IMG/VR virus record: IMGVR_UViG_3300050821_010313
Coordinates: 1-61,678 of that record
Strand: one strand, 5' to 3'
Length of the DNA stretch: 61,678 nt
Source: a virus
This document shows positions 42,032 through 50,743 of the stretch, one piece after another. Numbering within the stretch: the stretch's first letter is position 1; the number at the start of each line of letters is the position of its first letter. The notes beneath the pieces are model-generated. The model saw nothing but the letters and a program-made list of their open reading frames with translations, had not been told where the DNA came from and did no database searches. A program made the translations under genes and the position numbers.

Positions 42032-42532
42032 ATGCCTACTTTCCCCGCCCCGCTCCCAGCGTTTGACTTCGGCCCTTCGGGTCCGTCATTCGGCCTGCCC
42101 GCGTCGACCGCGGCGAACGCCACGACGGGCCTCGTCAATGGGGTTGACCTCGGCCAGGACTTCGCTTTCTTGTCCACGCTGGATCCAAACTTCAACCTCG
42201 TAGGTGGCACGGCCAACCTCGGGCAAGCGCTCGCGCACCGGCTAGAGACGCCACGCGGGGGCCTCTTCTACGATCCCAACTACGGCACGGACATCCGCGA
42301 CTGGCTCAACGATGCTATGACGCCGCGCCGTCTGGCGCAGGCCGCGGCCGCCATTCAGAGCGAATGTATGAAGGACGAGCGCGTGCTGTCGTGCACGGCG
42401 AGCGTCCAGTTTGTCTTCTCGACGACGACCCTCAACGTCGTGTTGAACGTGTCCACGGCCGCGGGTCCGTTCCAATACATCCTCGCCGTGACGTCCGTGT
42501 CCGTCTCTCTGTTGAGTATCGGGGGGAGCTGA
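42032..42532 (+). CDS. Baseplate wedge protein (gp25/gpW-like)
   Basis: A 166-residue protein with the gp25-like signature NLGQALAHRLETPRGGLFYD followed by PNYGTDIRDWLNDAMTP. It is the wedge lysozyme-like fold without activity. It fits between spike and baseplate J. Confidence 0.85.
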   Translation: MPTFPAPLPAFDFGPSGPSFGLPASTAANATTGLVNGVDLGQDFAFLSTLDPNFNLVGGTANLGQALAHRLETPRGGLFYDPNYGTDIRDWLNDAMTPRRLAQAAAAIQSECMKDERVLSCTASVQFVFSTTTLNVVLNVSTAAGPFQYILAVTSVSVSLLSIGGS

Positions 42533-42533
42533 A

Positions 42534-44234
42534 ATGTCCGTCACCCTCGCGCAGTTGCTCCCTCCCGTTACGTCTGACGAAGCGAAGGCGCTCCTATTGG
42601 AGACTTTGCAGGGCATTGGCCCGGTTCAGCAGATCGGCCTGGGGGCTGGCGTGCTCGTCGTCACGGGCGCGCCTGCCGCGGCATATGACGCCATCGTGCA
42701 GATCGCTTTAGGTGGAGCGCCGGGGACTGCAACGTTCAACTACTCGCTCGACGACGGAAACACTTTCTCAGGGCCGTTCTCCGTGCCGGGGGGTGGACAG
42801 TACATCATCTTTGGCAGCGGACTGACGCTGAATTTCGCAGGCGTGTTCAACGCGACGGATCAGTACCTGTTCCAGACCATCTATCCAGCGTTCCCCGTCA
42901 CGGATTGGGAGAGCGGCAGCGGCGGGCGCACGCTCGTCGAGGCGGACGCAGCCACCATCGCGGACCTTTCGGGCACGGCACTCCCGAACATTGCGGCGGG
43001 CGGGCTCGTTAGCTACGCGTCAGGGGACTGGCTCACGCTGCTGTCTGACCAGGTCTACGAGCAGGATCGTTTCGCGGCCGCGGGCACCATCGGGATCGTG
43101 CAACTGACGCTGGCCGCTACGGCGCCCGCGCTCACGATCAACCCCGGCGACATCGTTGTCTCGAACAGCTCAGGGAGTGGGGTTAACGTATTAACGTATA
43201 GCAACATGACGGGTACGACGATCATGCCAGGAACGTCGGTCGTGCTCGCGTTCCAGGCATTGGCACCAGGCGCTTTGTTCAACGTCTCGAACGGGACGCT
43301 GATCGTCCTCAAGACTCCGAAGCCCGGGCTCACGGCGAACAACCCCGCGCCGGGGACCTCAAGCGTTACGCACGTTGGAGGCGGCGGGGGGACTGTCGCG
43401 GTCACGGGCTCGCCGAATGGCAATTACTCGGTAGTCGTGCGCGTGACGACGAGCGGCGGTCTCGGGGTTGGCGCTGTGCAGATCTCCCTCGATGGCGGAA
43501 ACAACTACGCCTCGCCGTTCACCATCCCAGCGAGCGGGAGCTATCAGGTGCCCGTGCTGAACGGGCTTGCGCAAACGGGACTGACGTTGACGTTCGCGGG
43601 CTCGTTTGTAGCCACGGACACGTACAGTTTCACGGCCTACAATTCCTGGATCACCACGCCCGGGCGCAACGCGGAGACGGATTCGGCGCTGCAGAGTCGG
43701 GACATCGCTCAATGGACGGGGCTCGGCTACGGCGGGGGCACTGACAAGACGTTTGATTACCTGTGCCGGACCACGCCAAGCGGGGGCAGCGAGGTGACGA
43801 AGACGCAGACGCTCCCGGACACGAGCATCGCGGGACAGATCGACATCACGGTCGCGGGCGCCAACGGGCCGATATCGACGAGCGCGCTCGCGGCGATCAC
43901 CTCCTACGTGAAAGCGCGGATCGGCATCTGCAATAGCGTCTCCATTGCGAACGCGACGGTTGACACGATCTCCGTCACGGCCCAGGTGTTCTGCCCCTCG
44001 CAGGCGCTGGCCGCTGTGCAGGCGGCGATCTCCACGGCGTTCGCGACGCTCGTGGCGAACACGCCGATCGGTGGAGTCGTTACCTGGGCGAGCATTGAGG
44101 ACGCGCTCTATCAGACGCAGGCAGGCGTCACGGATCTGTACCTCACTGTGCCCGCGCCGAACACGGATACGCAGCTTCCTGCAAGCAACGTCGTCGCGTT
44201 CAACCTCGCAGGCGTTTCCTACGTACTCTCTTAG
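42534..44234 (+). CDS. Baseplate J-like protein with two beta-domain insertions
   Basis: A 566-residue protein. The J core is visible: DWESGSGGRTLVEADAATIADL at residue 120, ASGDWLTLLSDQVYEQDR, and WTGLGYGGGTDKTFDYLCR with VTVAGANGPIS near the end. Two copies of a beta-domain (LDDGNTFSGPF...LTLNFAGVFNATDQYLF and LDGGNNYASPF...LTLTFAGSFVATDTYSF) are embedded, the same module as in the sheath and in the gene at 34270. It links wedge to fibre network. Confidence 0.9.
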   Translation: MSVTLAQLLPPVTSDEAKALLLETLQGIGPVQQIGLGAGVLVVTGAPAAAYDAIVQIALGGAPGTATFNYSLDDGNTFSGPFSVPGGGQYIIFGSGLTLNFAGVFNATDQYLFQTIYPAFPVTDWESGSGGRTLVEADAATIADLSGTALPNIAAGGLVSYASGDWLTLLSDQVYEQDRFAAAGTIGIVQLTLAATAPALTINPGDIVVSNSSGSGVNVLTYSNMTGTTIMPGTSVVLAFQALAPGALFNVSNGTLIVLKTPKPGLTANNPAPGTSSVTHVGGGGGTVAVTGSPNGNYSVVVRVTTSGGLGVGAVQISLDGGNNYASPFTIPASGSYQVPVLNGLAQTGLTLTFAGSFVATDTYSFTAYNSWITTPGRNAETDSALQSRDIAQWTGLGYGGGTDKTFDYLCRTTPSGGSEVTKTQTLPDTSIAGQIDITVAGANGPISTSALAAITSYVKARIGICNSVSIANATVDTISVTAQVFCPSQALAAVQAAISTAFATLVANTPIGGVVTWASIEDALYQTQAGVTDLYLTVPAPNTDTQLPASNVVAFNLAGVSYVLS

Positions 44235-44246
44235 ACGCTTCATGCG

Positions 44247-45011
44247 ATGAGCAACTACCGCACTGCAAAGCCGGCCCTGATGCCGACCGCGCTTCAGGAC
44301 CCCTACGGGCAGTCCTTTGAGCGGGCTCAGGGTATTGTTTTCGACTACTACGCCCAGCAGGCGCGCGTCGCGGTGCAGCAACGCTTCCCCCAGTTTGCGG
44401 CCGCGGATTCGCTCGGCGCGCTTGGCCAAGAGCGACTGATCGATCAAGGCAACGACATCCAGCTTTCGTCTCCAGAGACGGCCGTCAATTACGCGGCCCG
44501 GTTGCGCGATGCGTGGAACCTCTGGCAGCTCGGGGGCTCGGCCTGGGGGATGCTGAAGGCGTTTGCGGCGCAGGGCTACTTTCCGCAGATCATGTGCCAA
44601 AACGGACTGAGCTACCAGGTTGACAGCATGCTCAACCTGACGATCACGGTCGGGGGTCCGCTCACGTTCCCGCTGTGGTCTGAGTTCTTCGTGTACTTCG
44701 CCACGCCTCCCAGCTCGTGGTCTTCGATGGTCAGCCCGCCGACGCCGTCGAGCGTGCCGAGCATTTACGAACTGCGCCGGCTGCGTAAAATCATTTTGAA
44801 CCGCTGGAAACCGGGCTGGACCGTGTGCGTGGGGATAGCGGTCATCACGTCTGGCAGCCCTGGAATTTGGGGAGCCCCGGGCGCGGTTTGGGGAACGGGG
44901 ACATGGGGGGGTACGGTCCTCTGGTACTCAGCGACTGACGATTTGACGTGGTCTTTTCCTCCGAGCTACACGTGGGGCATGTCTGGCCTGACGTGGGGCG
45001 CACAGGTGTAG
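44247..45011 (+). CDS. Tail protein I/Mu gp48-like baseplate protein
   Basis: A 254-residue protein behind J. AVNYAARLRDAWNLWQLGGSAW fits phage tail protein I/gp48-type proteins (fibre attachment). The C-terminus is Trp/Gly-rich (GIWGAPGAVWGTGTWGG). Probably joins fibres to the baseplate. Confidence 0.75.
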   Translation: MSNYRTAKPALMPTALQDPYGQSFERAQGIVFDYYAQQARVAVQQRFPQFAAADSLGALGQERLIDQGNDIQLSSPETAVNYAARLRDAWNLWQLGGSAWGMLKAFAAQGYFPQIMCQNGLSYQVDSMLNLTITVGGPLTFPLWSEFFVYFATPPSSWSSMVSPPTPSSVPSIYELRRLRKIILNRWKPGWTVCVGIAVITSGSPGIWGAPGAVWGTGTWGGTVLWYSATDDLTWSFPPSYTWGMSGLTWGAQV

Positions 45012-45023
45012 AAGGAGCTTCCG

Positions 45024-45926
45024 ATGCCGGCGAGCTACAATGGTAATGCGTCCAACGCGACGGGCAGCCAAGTCACGATCAGTGAGCCAGTAGACGGAGA
45101 TGCGCTGACCGCAGCCTCTGAAACGATCGGCACGCATCTGCTCGCAGACTGGGCGCAGCGCTTGATCAACTACGCGCTCAACGCCGCCGCGTTCGCGCTC
45201 GGCATCACGGTCACGAACTCGACGCTCAACGGCAAGGGCGTCAACTCGACCGGCAACGGGAACGGCACGGGCGTCCAAGGCACGGGCGGATCTTCCAGCG
45301 GAACAGGCGTCGCGGGTATTGGTGGCGCCCCCAACGGTTGGGGCGTCATCGGCCAGGGCCCCGGTACTGGCCCGGGCGTCATCGGTACGAACATCGGGAC
45401 GGGTCCGGGCGGGCAGTTTCAAGCGATGGGCACGGGCCAAGGCGCCGTCAACCTCGTGCCGATGGCCACACCCTCGTCCCCTGCCGCGGGAGACATGTGG
45501 ATCGACACGTCCGGCAACCTCAACGCGGACGGGGCCGCAGGCGTCCTCACCCTCGCACCCGCTACGACGCCCGTCACGGTCGGGGCAGGGGGCGGCGCGC
45601 CCGCCTATCAGAACAGCTGGACGTTCTGCTCCACGCACGGGCGCAAGCTCCGGTACTGGAGAGACCCGATCGGTGTGGTGCACCTCGACGGGGGGATCAA
45701 CGGTGCAGGAGAGTCGGCGCCGCTGGTGTTCACGCTGCCCGCAGGCTTTCGTCCGGCGGCACTGACAGGCGGCGACGGGCTCGTTTACGAGCAGGCCATG
45801 TACATCGGCGGCGCCGCGGATGAGGCACAAGTCGAAGTGTCGATCGACTCCTCGGGCAACGTATCGTGCTACGGTACGGGGAACCATGATTTCTCGTTCG
45901 ACGGCATCACATTCTCGACCTTCTAG
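45024..45926 (+). CDS. Tail fibre protein
   Basis: A 300-residue protein. Gly/Thr/Ser-rich repeats (NGKGVNSTGNGNGTGVQGTG, GTGPGVIGTNIGTGPG), then GDMWIDTSGNLNADGAAG, a common fibre shaft motif, and a C-terminal beta domain (RKLRYWRDPIGVVHLDGGI...). The first 60 residues (ASYNGNASNATGSQVTISEP) resemble fibre attachment domains. It likely binds the host surface. Confidence 0.8.
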   Translation: MPASYNGNASNATGSQVTISEPVDGDALTAASETIGTHLLADWAQRLINYALNAAAFALGITVTNSTLNGKGVNSTGNGNGTGVQGTGGSSSGTGVAGIGGAPNGWGVIGQGPGTGPGVIGTNIGTGPGGQFQAMGTGQGAVNLVPMATPSSPAAGDMWIDTSGNLNADGAAGVLTLAPATTPVTVGAGGGAPAYQNSWTFCSTHGRKLRYWRDPIGVVHLDGGINGAGESAPLVFTLPAGFRPAALTGGDGLVYEQAMYIGGAADEAQVEVSIDSSGNVSCYGTGNHDFSFDGITFSTF

Positions 45927-45936
45927 GAGCGCACCC

Positions 45937-46419
45937 ATGAAAAAGGTATTTCTCGGACTTCTCCTTCTGGCAGGCGCGGCCGCGCTCGCGCAGAGCGCAG
46001 CGTCCCCCTCGGGGCAGATCTCCAAGACGGAGGTGCAGTCCACTACGCGCGCGGCGCCGGATGGGGGCTGTGACTGCAAGATCGTCAGCGGCAACCTGGG
46101 CATGTGCCTGCAAGGTGTCGTCTCGCTGCACGCAGTCGTTGCCTGCACGGACAGCAGCGAGATTGACGGGGGTAGCTTGGTTTCCTGGTACTGCTCACCT
46201 GCCGTGGGTCAATGGATGCCCGCGCAGACTTATAACAATTTCACGGTGCCCGTAGTGTCCGCGCAAAACGCGGACGGCGGCTACAGGCCCAGCGTGGGTC
46301 CCGAGCTACAAGTCACCAACCCGTTCGGGCGATTCTTGTACGCCACCTCGGCCGTGGCCTGTGCCGGGGCCTCGTGGGATGGCGGAGTGCAGGTGACTTT
46401 GGAAGGTGCACAGCAATGA
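45937..46419 (+). CDS. Exported Cys-rich protein within the tail fibre region
   Basis: A 160-residue protein with a clear Sec signal peptide (MKKVFLGLLLLAGAAALAQS). The mature part has paired cysteines (GGCDCK, WYCSP) and DGG repeats, typical of proteins from myxobacterial envelopes. AGGAG lies seven bases before ATG. A longer upstream frame is the shadow of the fibre gene. Its role at the tail is unclear; it may be made for export by the host and act on the envelope or on superinfecting phage. Confidence 0.65.
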   Translation: MKKVFLGLLLLAGAAALAQSAASPSGQISKTEVQSTTRAAPDGGCDCKIVSGNLGMCLQGVVSLHAVVACTDSSEIDGGSLVSWYCSPAVGQWMPAQTYNNFTVPVVSAQNADGGYRPSVGPELQVTNPFGRFLYATSAVACAGASWDGGVQVTLEGAQQ

Positions 46420-47117
46420 GACGCGTACTTCTAGGGCTGTTGCTGGCCACAGCTGCAGCAGCACAGACGATTCCGACACCGTCGCCTACTGCACAAAGCA
46501 TCGCGGCGGTGTCCGCACCTTTGTCGTTGCTGAATCAGACGCTCACTTGCGCTTCGTGCGTCTCGGCGCTGGGCGCTGTGGGTTCGTCTCCGAGTGCAAA
46601 CGGGGCCAGCCTCACGGGTAACACGCTCACGCTGCAGCCGGCGGACGGGACGCACCCCGGGTTGCTCACGTCAGGGACGCAAACGATCGGCGGTGCCAAG
46701 ACGTTCAGCAGCACTGTATCCGCTCCAACATTCGATAACGTGGGGGGTACGACGACACTCGGCGAGGGTGGGCAATACACAGTCATGCCCGGAACGGTCG
46801 ACATCACCGGGACGGGGACCCATACCGTCGCCGGTCCATGGTGCCCGAGTAGCAGCGGTGCCGTGGGGCTCGGACTTTCGAGCGACCCGTGGGGGTACAA
46901 CTTTGGACTAATCTGGGCGTACCGCCCGCACGTGCTCGACACGTGCAGCTCGACGACCGAGGGCTATGTCGAATGGGACACGAACTCCGGGGTCAACACT
47001 GGGCACCGGACGCGCCTGTGCATCTGCCGGTCGGACGGCTCGGGCACGTACACCTGGCAGAACCTCGCAGGCTCTTCACTGACTGACTTAGGCACCGCCA
47101 CTACCTGCCCGGACTGA
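46416..47117 (+). CDS. Exported fibre-like protein
   Basis: A 233-residue protein with a signal-peptide-like start (MRRVLLGLLLATAAAAQT) in an ATGA overlap with the gene before. The body is beta-rich with GLLTSGTQTIGGAKTFSST, a motif common in tail fibre shafts, and Cys pairs (CASC, CICR) near the end. Fibre-like sequence with a signal peptide is unusual; it may be an exported, fibre-derived protein. Confidence 0.65.
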   Translation: MRRVLLGLLLATAAAAQTIPTPSPTAQSIAAVSAPLSLLNQTLTCASCVSALGAVGSSPSANGASLTGNTLTLQPADGTHPGLLTSGTQTIGGAKTFSSTVSAPTFDNVGGTTTLGEGGQYTVMPGTVDITGTGTHTVAGPWCPSSSGAVGLGLSSDPWGYNFGLIWAYRPHVLDTCSSTTEGYVEWDTNSGVNTGHRTRLCICRSDGSGTYTWQNLAGSSLTDLGTATTCPD

Positions 47118-47126
47118 GGTCGATCG

Positions 47127-49265
47127 ATGAGTGCGTATGACGGTGTTCCGAATCTCCCAAGCGCCAAAACCGACTCGGCAACACCTTCGCCTGCACCTGC
47201 GGGCGAGACGTGGCATGCCGCGGAGTGGAACGCTCTCGTAACCGCCGTCGCTGACCTGCGCGCTGCGCTAGCAGGAGGCACGCCGTCCGAGGGCGGTGCC
47301 GGGAACTTTTTCACGCTCGCGAAAAACCTGAGCCCGCCGAGCGGTGCCGCGAACGCGGCAAGTCTGTTCACGGACGGGGTCAAAGCGCTGGTCAACGCGA
47401 ACGCCGATCGTCCCCGGGAATTCAAACCGCGGCGGTACAACGTGAAGGACTACGGCGCGAAGGGCGACGGGACGACCGACGACACGGCGGCGATCAATGC
47501 GTGCATGGTCGACGCCTTCAGCCAACAGCTCTCGCAGGCCGCGACCTCGGTCACAATGTACTCGCGGCCGATCGTCCTGTTTCCCGACGGCATCTACAAA
47601 GTCTCGGACGTGATCAACATCGCGTACGCGTTCGACATCACCGGAGAGAACGCGGTGATCCACGGGTCAAACAGCGCGAAGGACATCTTCCACTTTAATC
47701 CGGGCGGCAACGCGAAGTACACGATCCACGGCATTACCTTCGTTGGTGGCCAGAACCAACTCTGGTACGACTCGGGTGGCGTCAACTCGACGTACATCGG
47801 TATCACATCCTGCATGTTCATAAATCCGTCTGTCGCCGGGATTCACGCTGGGCCGACGCACAGTGGCGTGATGGTCTGCCAGGACTCTTTCTTTTTCGTC
47901 TTCGACACAAGCGCCTCGGTCGCCTACCTCGAAGGCGGGGATGATAACATTTTCGCCCACTGCAACGCAGGTGTGAGCGACGCGTCCGCGTCCTTCTACG
48001 CGACGGGGCAATGCGGCCTGAAGCTCTACAACGTTTTCGGGGCGCCCAGCGCGAACGGCGGCGGCGGCGCGTGGATTCGGACCGCTGGCGCACTCGGTCC
48101 GCAGGTTGTGGCTTACCGTTGCCGGCTCGGCGGCGAGGGCTCGATGCCTTGCGTTGATTGGCACGCGACTGGGGGGCAGCTCGTCTACGACAAAATGAGT
48201 GCGTATTCCCCGAGTGGGCAGACCTTCAAGTTCTACGACGTCCCCGACTTTTGTGAACTCGATGTAATGGACGGCGACGGAACGGGTATCTGGTTCGACC
48301 CGTCGATGTCCGCTGCGCGGAAGGCGTACCTCGGAAGCATTCTGTTCAAGAGCCCCGGGACGGATCCCCGGGGGATCGAGACCCAAGGCGTCGCGCTGCC
48401 GTACCCCGCGGACACCGTCGGGAGCGACGCGCTATGCTTGCTTCAGGCAACGCTGAATCCACAATCCGGCGCGCAGGGGCATCTCGTCCAGACGTCCGAC
48501 TTTCTGTTTGGAATAGACCCCGGTTTCGTCGGTTACGGAGAAGACACCAGTTTTAGCAACGCGTCTGGTGCGAACGGGACGAACCTGTTCGGCGGAGCGA
48601 ACCAGACGTGGGCCGCGACCGCCGACGGCGGAAATGTGAGCTTCGACTGGCCGCTCGCGATGACGGGGGCACCTCAAGGCTCGTATACGCTCGTCGTCGA
48701 CTGCACCTGCACCGTGCCGCTGATGTTGACGCTGACCGCCGGAGTCACGAGCCGGCGCTTTCTGTTGAACCCGGGAGACCCTTCGCCGAGAATGATCTTT
48801 AATCAGGACACGGCGGGGTCGATCGGCCCCGACATCGGAGTGAACTTCGCGACGCTGCGGAACACGGGACAGTTCACGATCAACCGTATCCGCGTCTTCG
48901 CGGGCCGGCAGCAGATTCCCGACGAGCGGACGATTGTGTGGGGCTCCGGCAATCCGATTACCGGGACGTGGCAGCCGGGAGATGAGTGGTTGCTCGCGCC
49001 TCCGGCTGCAGGAACTTCGCCCGGTTCGGTCTGCACTACTGGTGGGATTCCAATCAAGGGTGCGTGGGTGACACTCACAGGCTACACGTGGGGTGACCAG
49101 GTATCATTTTCTGGCAACGTCTATCGATGCGTCCAGACTGGAACATCGGGGGCGAGCGGTCCGACGTTCGGTACGACCGTCAGTACTGACGGGACGGTCA
49201 AGTGGCTCTACATGGGCGCCGTGGGCGCTCCGACATGGAAGGCGAAGGCAGCCCTCGCTGCATAA
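47127..49265 (+). CDS. Tailspike with pectate-lyase-like beta-helix and carbohydrate-binding tail
   Basis: A 712-residue protein. Residues about 100-130 contain NVKDYGAKGDGTTDDTAAIN, the entry motif of Pectate_lyase_3 beta-helices; a long beta-helix follows. The last 90 residues include VTLTGYTWGDQVSFSGNVYR and GPTFGTTVSTDGTVKWLYMG, a domain often found at the end of phage fibres that binds polysaccharide. It probably degrades or binds host capsule or slime polysaccharide. The catalytic residues cannot be named from sequence alone. Confidence 0.85.
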   Translation: MSAYDGVPNLPSAKTDSATPSPAPAGETWHAAEWNALVTAVADLRAALAGGTPSEGGAGNFFTLAKNLSPPSGAANAASLFTDGVKALVNANADRPREFKPRRYNVKDYGAKGDGTTDDTAAINACMVDAFSQQLSQAATSVTMYSRPIVLFPDGIYKVSDVINIAYAFDITGENAVIHGSNSAKDIFHFNPGGNAKYTIHGITFVGGQNQLWYDSGGVNSTYIGITSCMFINPSVAGIHAGPTHSGVMVCQDSFFFVFDTSASVAYLEGGDDNIFAHCNAGVSDASASFYATGQCGLKLYNVFGAPSANGGGGAWIRTAGALGPQVVAYRCRLGGEGSMPCVDWHATGGQLVYDKMSAYSPSGQTFKFYDVPDFCELDVMDGDGTGIWFDPSMSAARKAYLGSILFKSPGTDPRGIETQGVALPYPADTVGSDALCLLQATLNPQSGAQGHLVQTSDFLFGIDPGFVGYGEDTSFSNASGANGTNLFGGANQTWAATADGGNVSFDWPLAMTGAPQGSYTLVVDCTCTVPLMLTLTAGVTSRRFLLNPGDPSPRMIFNQDTAGSIGPDIGVNFATLRNTGQFTINRIRVFAGRQQIPDERTIVWGSGNPITGTWQPGDEWLLAPPAAGTSPGSVCTTGGIPIKGAWVTLTGYTWGDQVSFSGNVYRCVQTGTSGASGPTFGTTVSTDGTVKWLYMGAVGAPTWKAKAALAA

Positions 49266-49270
49266 ACCGC

Positions 49271-49531
49271 ATGCCCCTTTCTAAACTGAAAAGCTCCCTG
49301 CTTCTCCTCGCTCCTATCGTCTCCGGTGCAGCTACGGGAGGCGGCATCTGGGCTTCGACCTCAGCGAGGATCTCCGCTGTGGAGAGCGCTCACGCGGAGA
49401 CCCGGTCAAGAATCGAGAAGGTCGAGCCCGTCGTCGCGCAGCACGACACGGGGATTGCTGTGCTCAACGCCAAGGTTGACGGCGTCAAGGACAGCCTCGA
49501 ACGGATCGAAAACAAGCTGGGGACGAAGTGA
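49271..49531 (+). CDS. Membrane protein with coiled coil, XhlA-like
   Basis: An 86-residue protein with an N-terminal apolar helix (SSLLLLAPIVSGAATGGGIW) and a coiled-coil C-terminus (VLNAKVDGVKDSLERIENKL), close to the hemolysin XhlA repeat pattern but with the membrane helix first. No clear Shine-Dalgarno. As it opens the lysis region it may be a holin or its partner. Confidence 0.6.
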   Translation: MPLSKLKSSLLLLAPIVSGAATGGGIWASTSARISAVESAHAETRSRIEKVEPVVAQHDTGIAVLNAKVDGVKDSLERIENKLGTK

Positions 49532-49683
49532 TCCAGCAGTTCCTGCAGCAAAGCCCAGGCTGGCAGATTTTCGAGCTAGCGCTCTTCCTGGCGTACATCC
49601 TCCCGGCGCTTTTCATGTTCCTGTTCGCTGCTTGCATCTGTGAGATTCGTTGGCTGGTCAAGCCCCGCAGAAAGAGATCTTGA
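49528..49683 (+). CDS. Small holin-like membrane protein
   Basis: A 51-residue protein with one apolar helix (ELALFLAYILPALFMFLFAAC) and a basic tail (KPRRKRS), the class-III-like layout of short holins. GTG overlaps the previous stop (GTGA) and its stop is directly in front of the peptidoglycan enzyme gene. Confidence 0.6.
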   Translation: MIQQFLQQSPGWQIFELALFLAYILPALFMFLFAACICEIRWLVKPRRKRS

Positions 49684-49684
49684 A

Positions 49685-50077
49685 ATGTTCGCCTACTCAA
49701 TCTCATCCGGGAAACTGTTTTTCGATGGCGCGTTGAGAGGCCAGGGCTATGCAGGCGCCCCGTCGGGAAAAAACAATCCGCTGATGTGCCCGATCCACAA
49801 CGTGGGGCCCATCCCCTGCGGCGCGTGGACGATCGAAGGCCCTCCCCAGGACACGCCGACTCACGGCCCCTTCGTTTTGCACCTGGAGCCCAAGGCGGGC
49901 ACGAACACTTTTGGCCGCGCCGGCTTCCTCATGCACGGCGACAACATGAGCGATCCCGGTAACGGGTCTGAGGGCTGCATCGTGATGGCTCGTCCTGTGC
50001 GTGAGTTCGTTTGGAGTTCGGGATGTGCTGATCTCCTCGTTGTCGCCTCAGATGACCAGTTGCCTAGCGCGTGCTAG
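49685..50077 (+). CDS. Tlde1-type peptidoglycan enzyme (DUF2778), probable endolysin
   Basis: A 130-residue protein. SISSGKLFFDG, YAGAPSGKNNPLM, GPIPCGAWTIEGPP, GRAGFLMHGDNMSD and SEGCIVMAR follow the order of Tlde1/DUF2778 domains, whose L,D-transpeptidase-like site uses the His in MHGD and the Cys in GCIVM. Bacterial Tlde1 toxins act on peptidoglycan; here behind a holin-like gene it is the best endolysin candidate, an uncommon one. An AAACTGTTT palindrome overlaps codons 10-13. No strong ribosome-binding site; it may depend on coupling. Confidence 0.8.
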   Translation: MFAYSISSGKLFFDGALRGQGYAGAPSGKNNPLMCPIHNVGPIPCGAWTIEGPPQDTPTHGPFVLHLEPKAGTNTFGRAGFLMHGDNMSDPGNGSEGCIVMARPVREFVWSSGCADLLVVASDDQLPSAC

Positions 50078-50089
50078 AAGGGCTTGGAC

Positions 50090-50311
50090 ATGGGACTTTT
50101 TGCATCGACATCTCTGGACGCGAACCTGCTGCAGCTGATCAACTTGATCGCTGGGGCGTTGGTCACGACTCCCGGGGGTAGCACCCCGGTCACGGCTGTA
50201 GACGTCTCTGAATCCGTTTCGGCGCAAGATGTCGACTGCACCGCGCTGACGCTCGCCATCTCGGCGCCTGCCGTGGGCGCTCCCCTTGACTCGGGCGCGG
50301 GGGCTCGTTAG
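50090..50311 (+). CDS. Hypothetical protein
   Basis: A 73-residue protein with AAGGG before ATG. N-terminal apolar segment (NLLQLINLIAGALVTT), then a Ser/Val/Ala-rich stretch. Could be a small virion or membrane-active protein. Function unknown. Confidence 0.55.
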   Translation: MGLFASTSLDANLLQLINLIAGALVTTPGGSTPVTAVDVSESVSAQDVDCTALTLAISAPAVGAPLDSGAGAR

Positions 50312-50347
50312 TCTCCTTCACCTCTTTTCGGAAAGGAAGTTCCTCAC

Positions 50348-50743
50348 ATGGCAACCGCAACGGCAGCTGCACACGTCTCTCTGCAGATCGCGACTGGGCT
50401 CGGGGGCGCGGCCGTGCTCGCGCTCGGCATCGTCGGCAAGAACTCCACGCAGGCCGTGCTCGGCGCCTCGATGCTGATGGCAGCGCTAGCGGGTAGCCAC
50501 GTGGGGCAGTTCGTGCAGTCCAAGGCGGGCGCCATTCAGGCGGACGTGTCCAAGGCCGAGCAGTTCCTGCCGATCCTCCTGCCCTTGCTTCCGCCCGCTG
50601 TCCAGGCCGCGGTTAAGACGGGCGACGCCGCTCTCGACTCCGTGCTCGCGGCCGTCGTTACGGCAGCTACCCAGGGCCAGGGCGCTGCAGCCGGCCAGGC
50701 CGCTGCCAAGGCTCCCGCGGCTGGCGGACCGTCGCAGGCGTGA
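50348..50743 (+). CDS. Hydrophobic protein, possible holin
   Basis: A 131-residue protein. Two apolar stretches (IATGLGGAAVLALGIVG and QAVLGASMLMAALAG) are followed by an amphipathic helical region and an Ala/Gly-rich tail. AAAGGAAG precedes ATG. The Ala-rich helices could form a pore, but the segments are weak for transmembrane helices; a phasin-like or virion role is possible. Confidence 0.5.
   Translation: MATATAAAHVSLQIATGLGGAAVLALGIVGKNSTQAVLGASMLMAALAGSHVGQFVQSKAGAIQADVSKAEQFLPILLPLLPPAVQAAVKTGDAALDSVLAAVVTAATQGQGAAAGQAAAKAPAAGGPSQA

Noticed and set aside
43359-44600. Minus-strand ORF of 413 codons over baseplate J
   Set aside because: Arg-rich shadow product typical of GC-rich DNA; the plus frame is certain.
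44928-46148. Minus-strand ORF of 406 codons over the fibre genes
   Set aside because: Shadow of the fibre gene and the exported protein gene.
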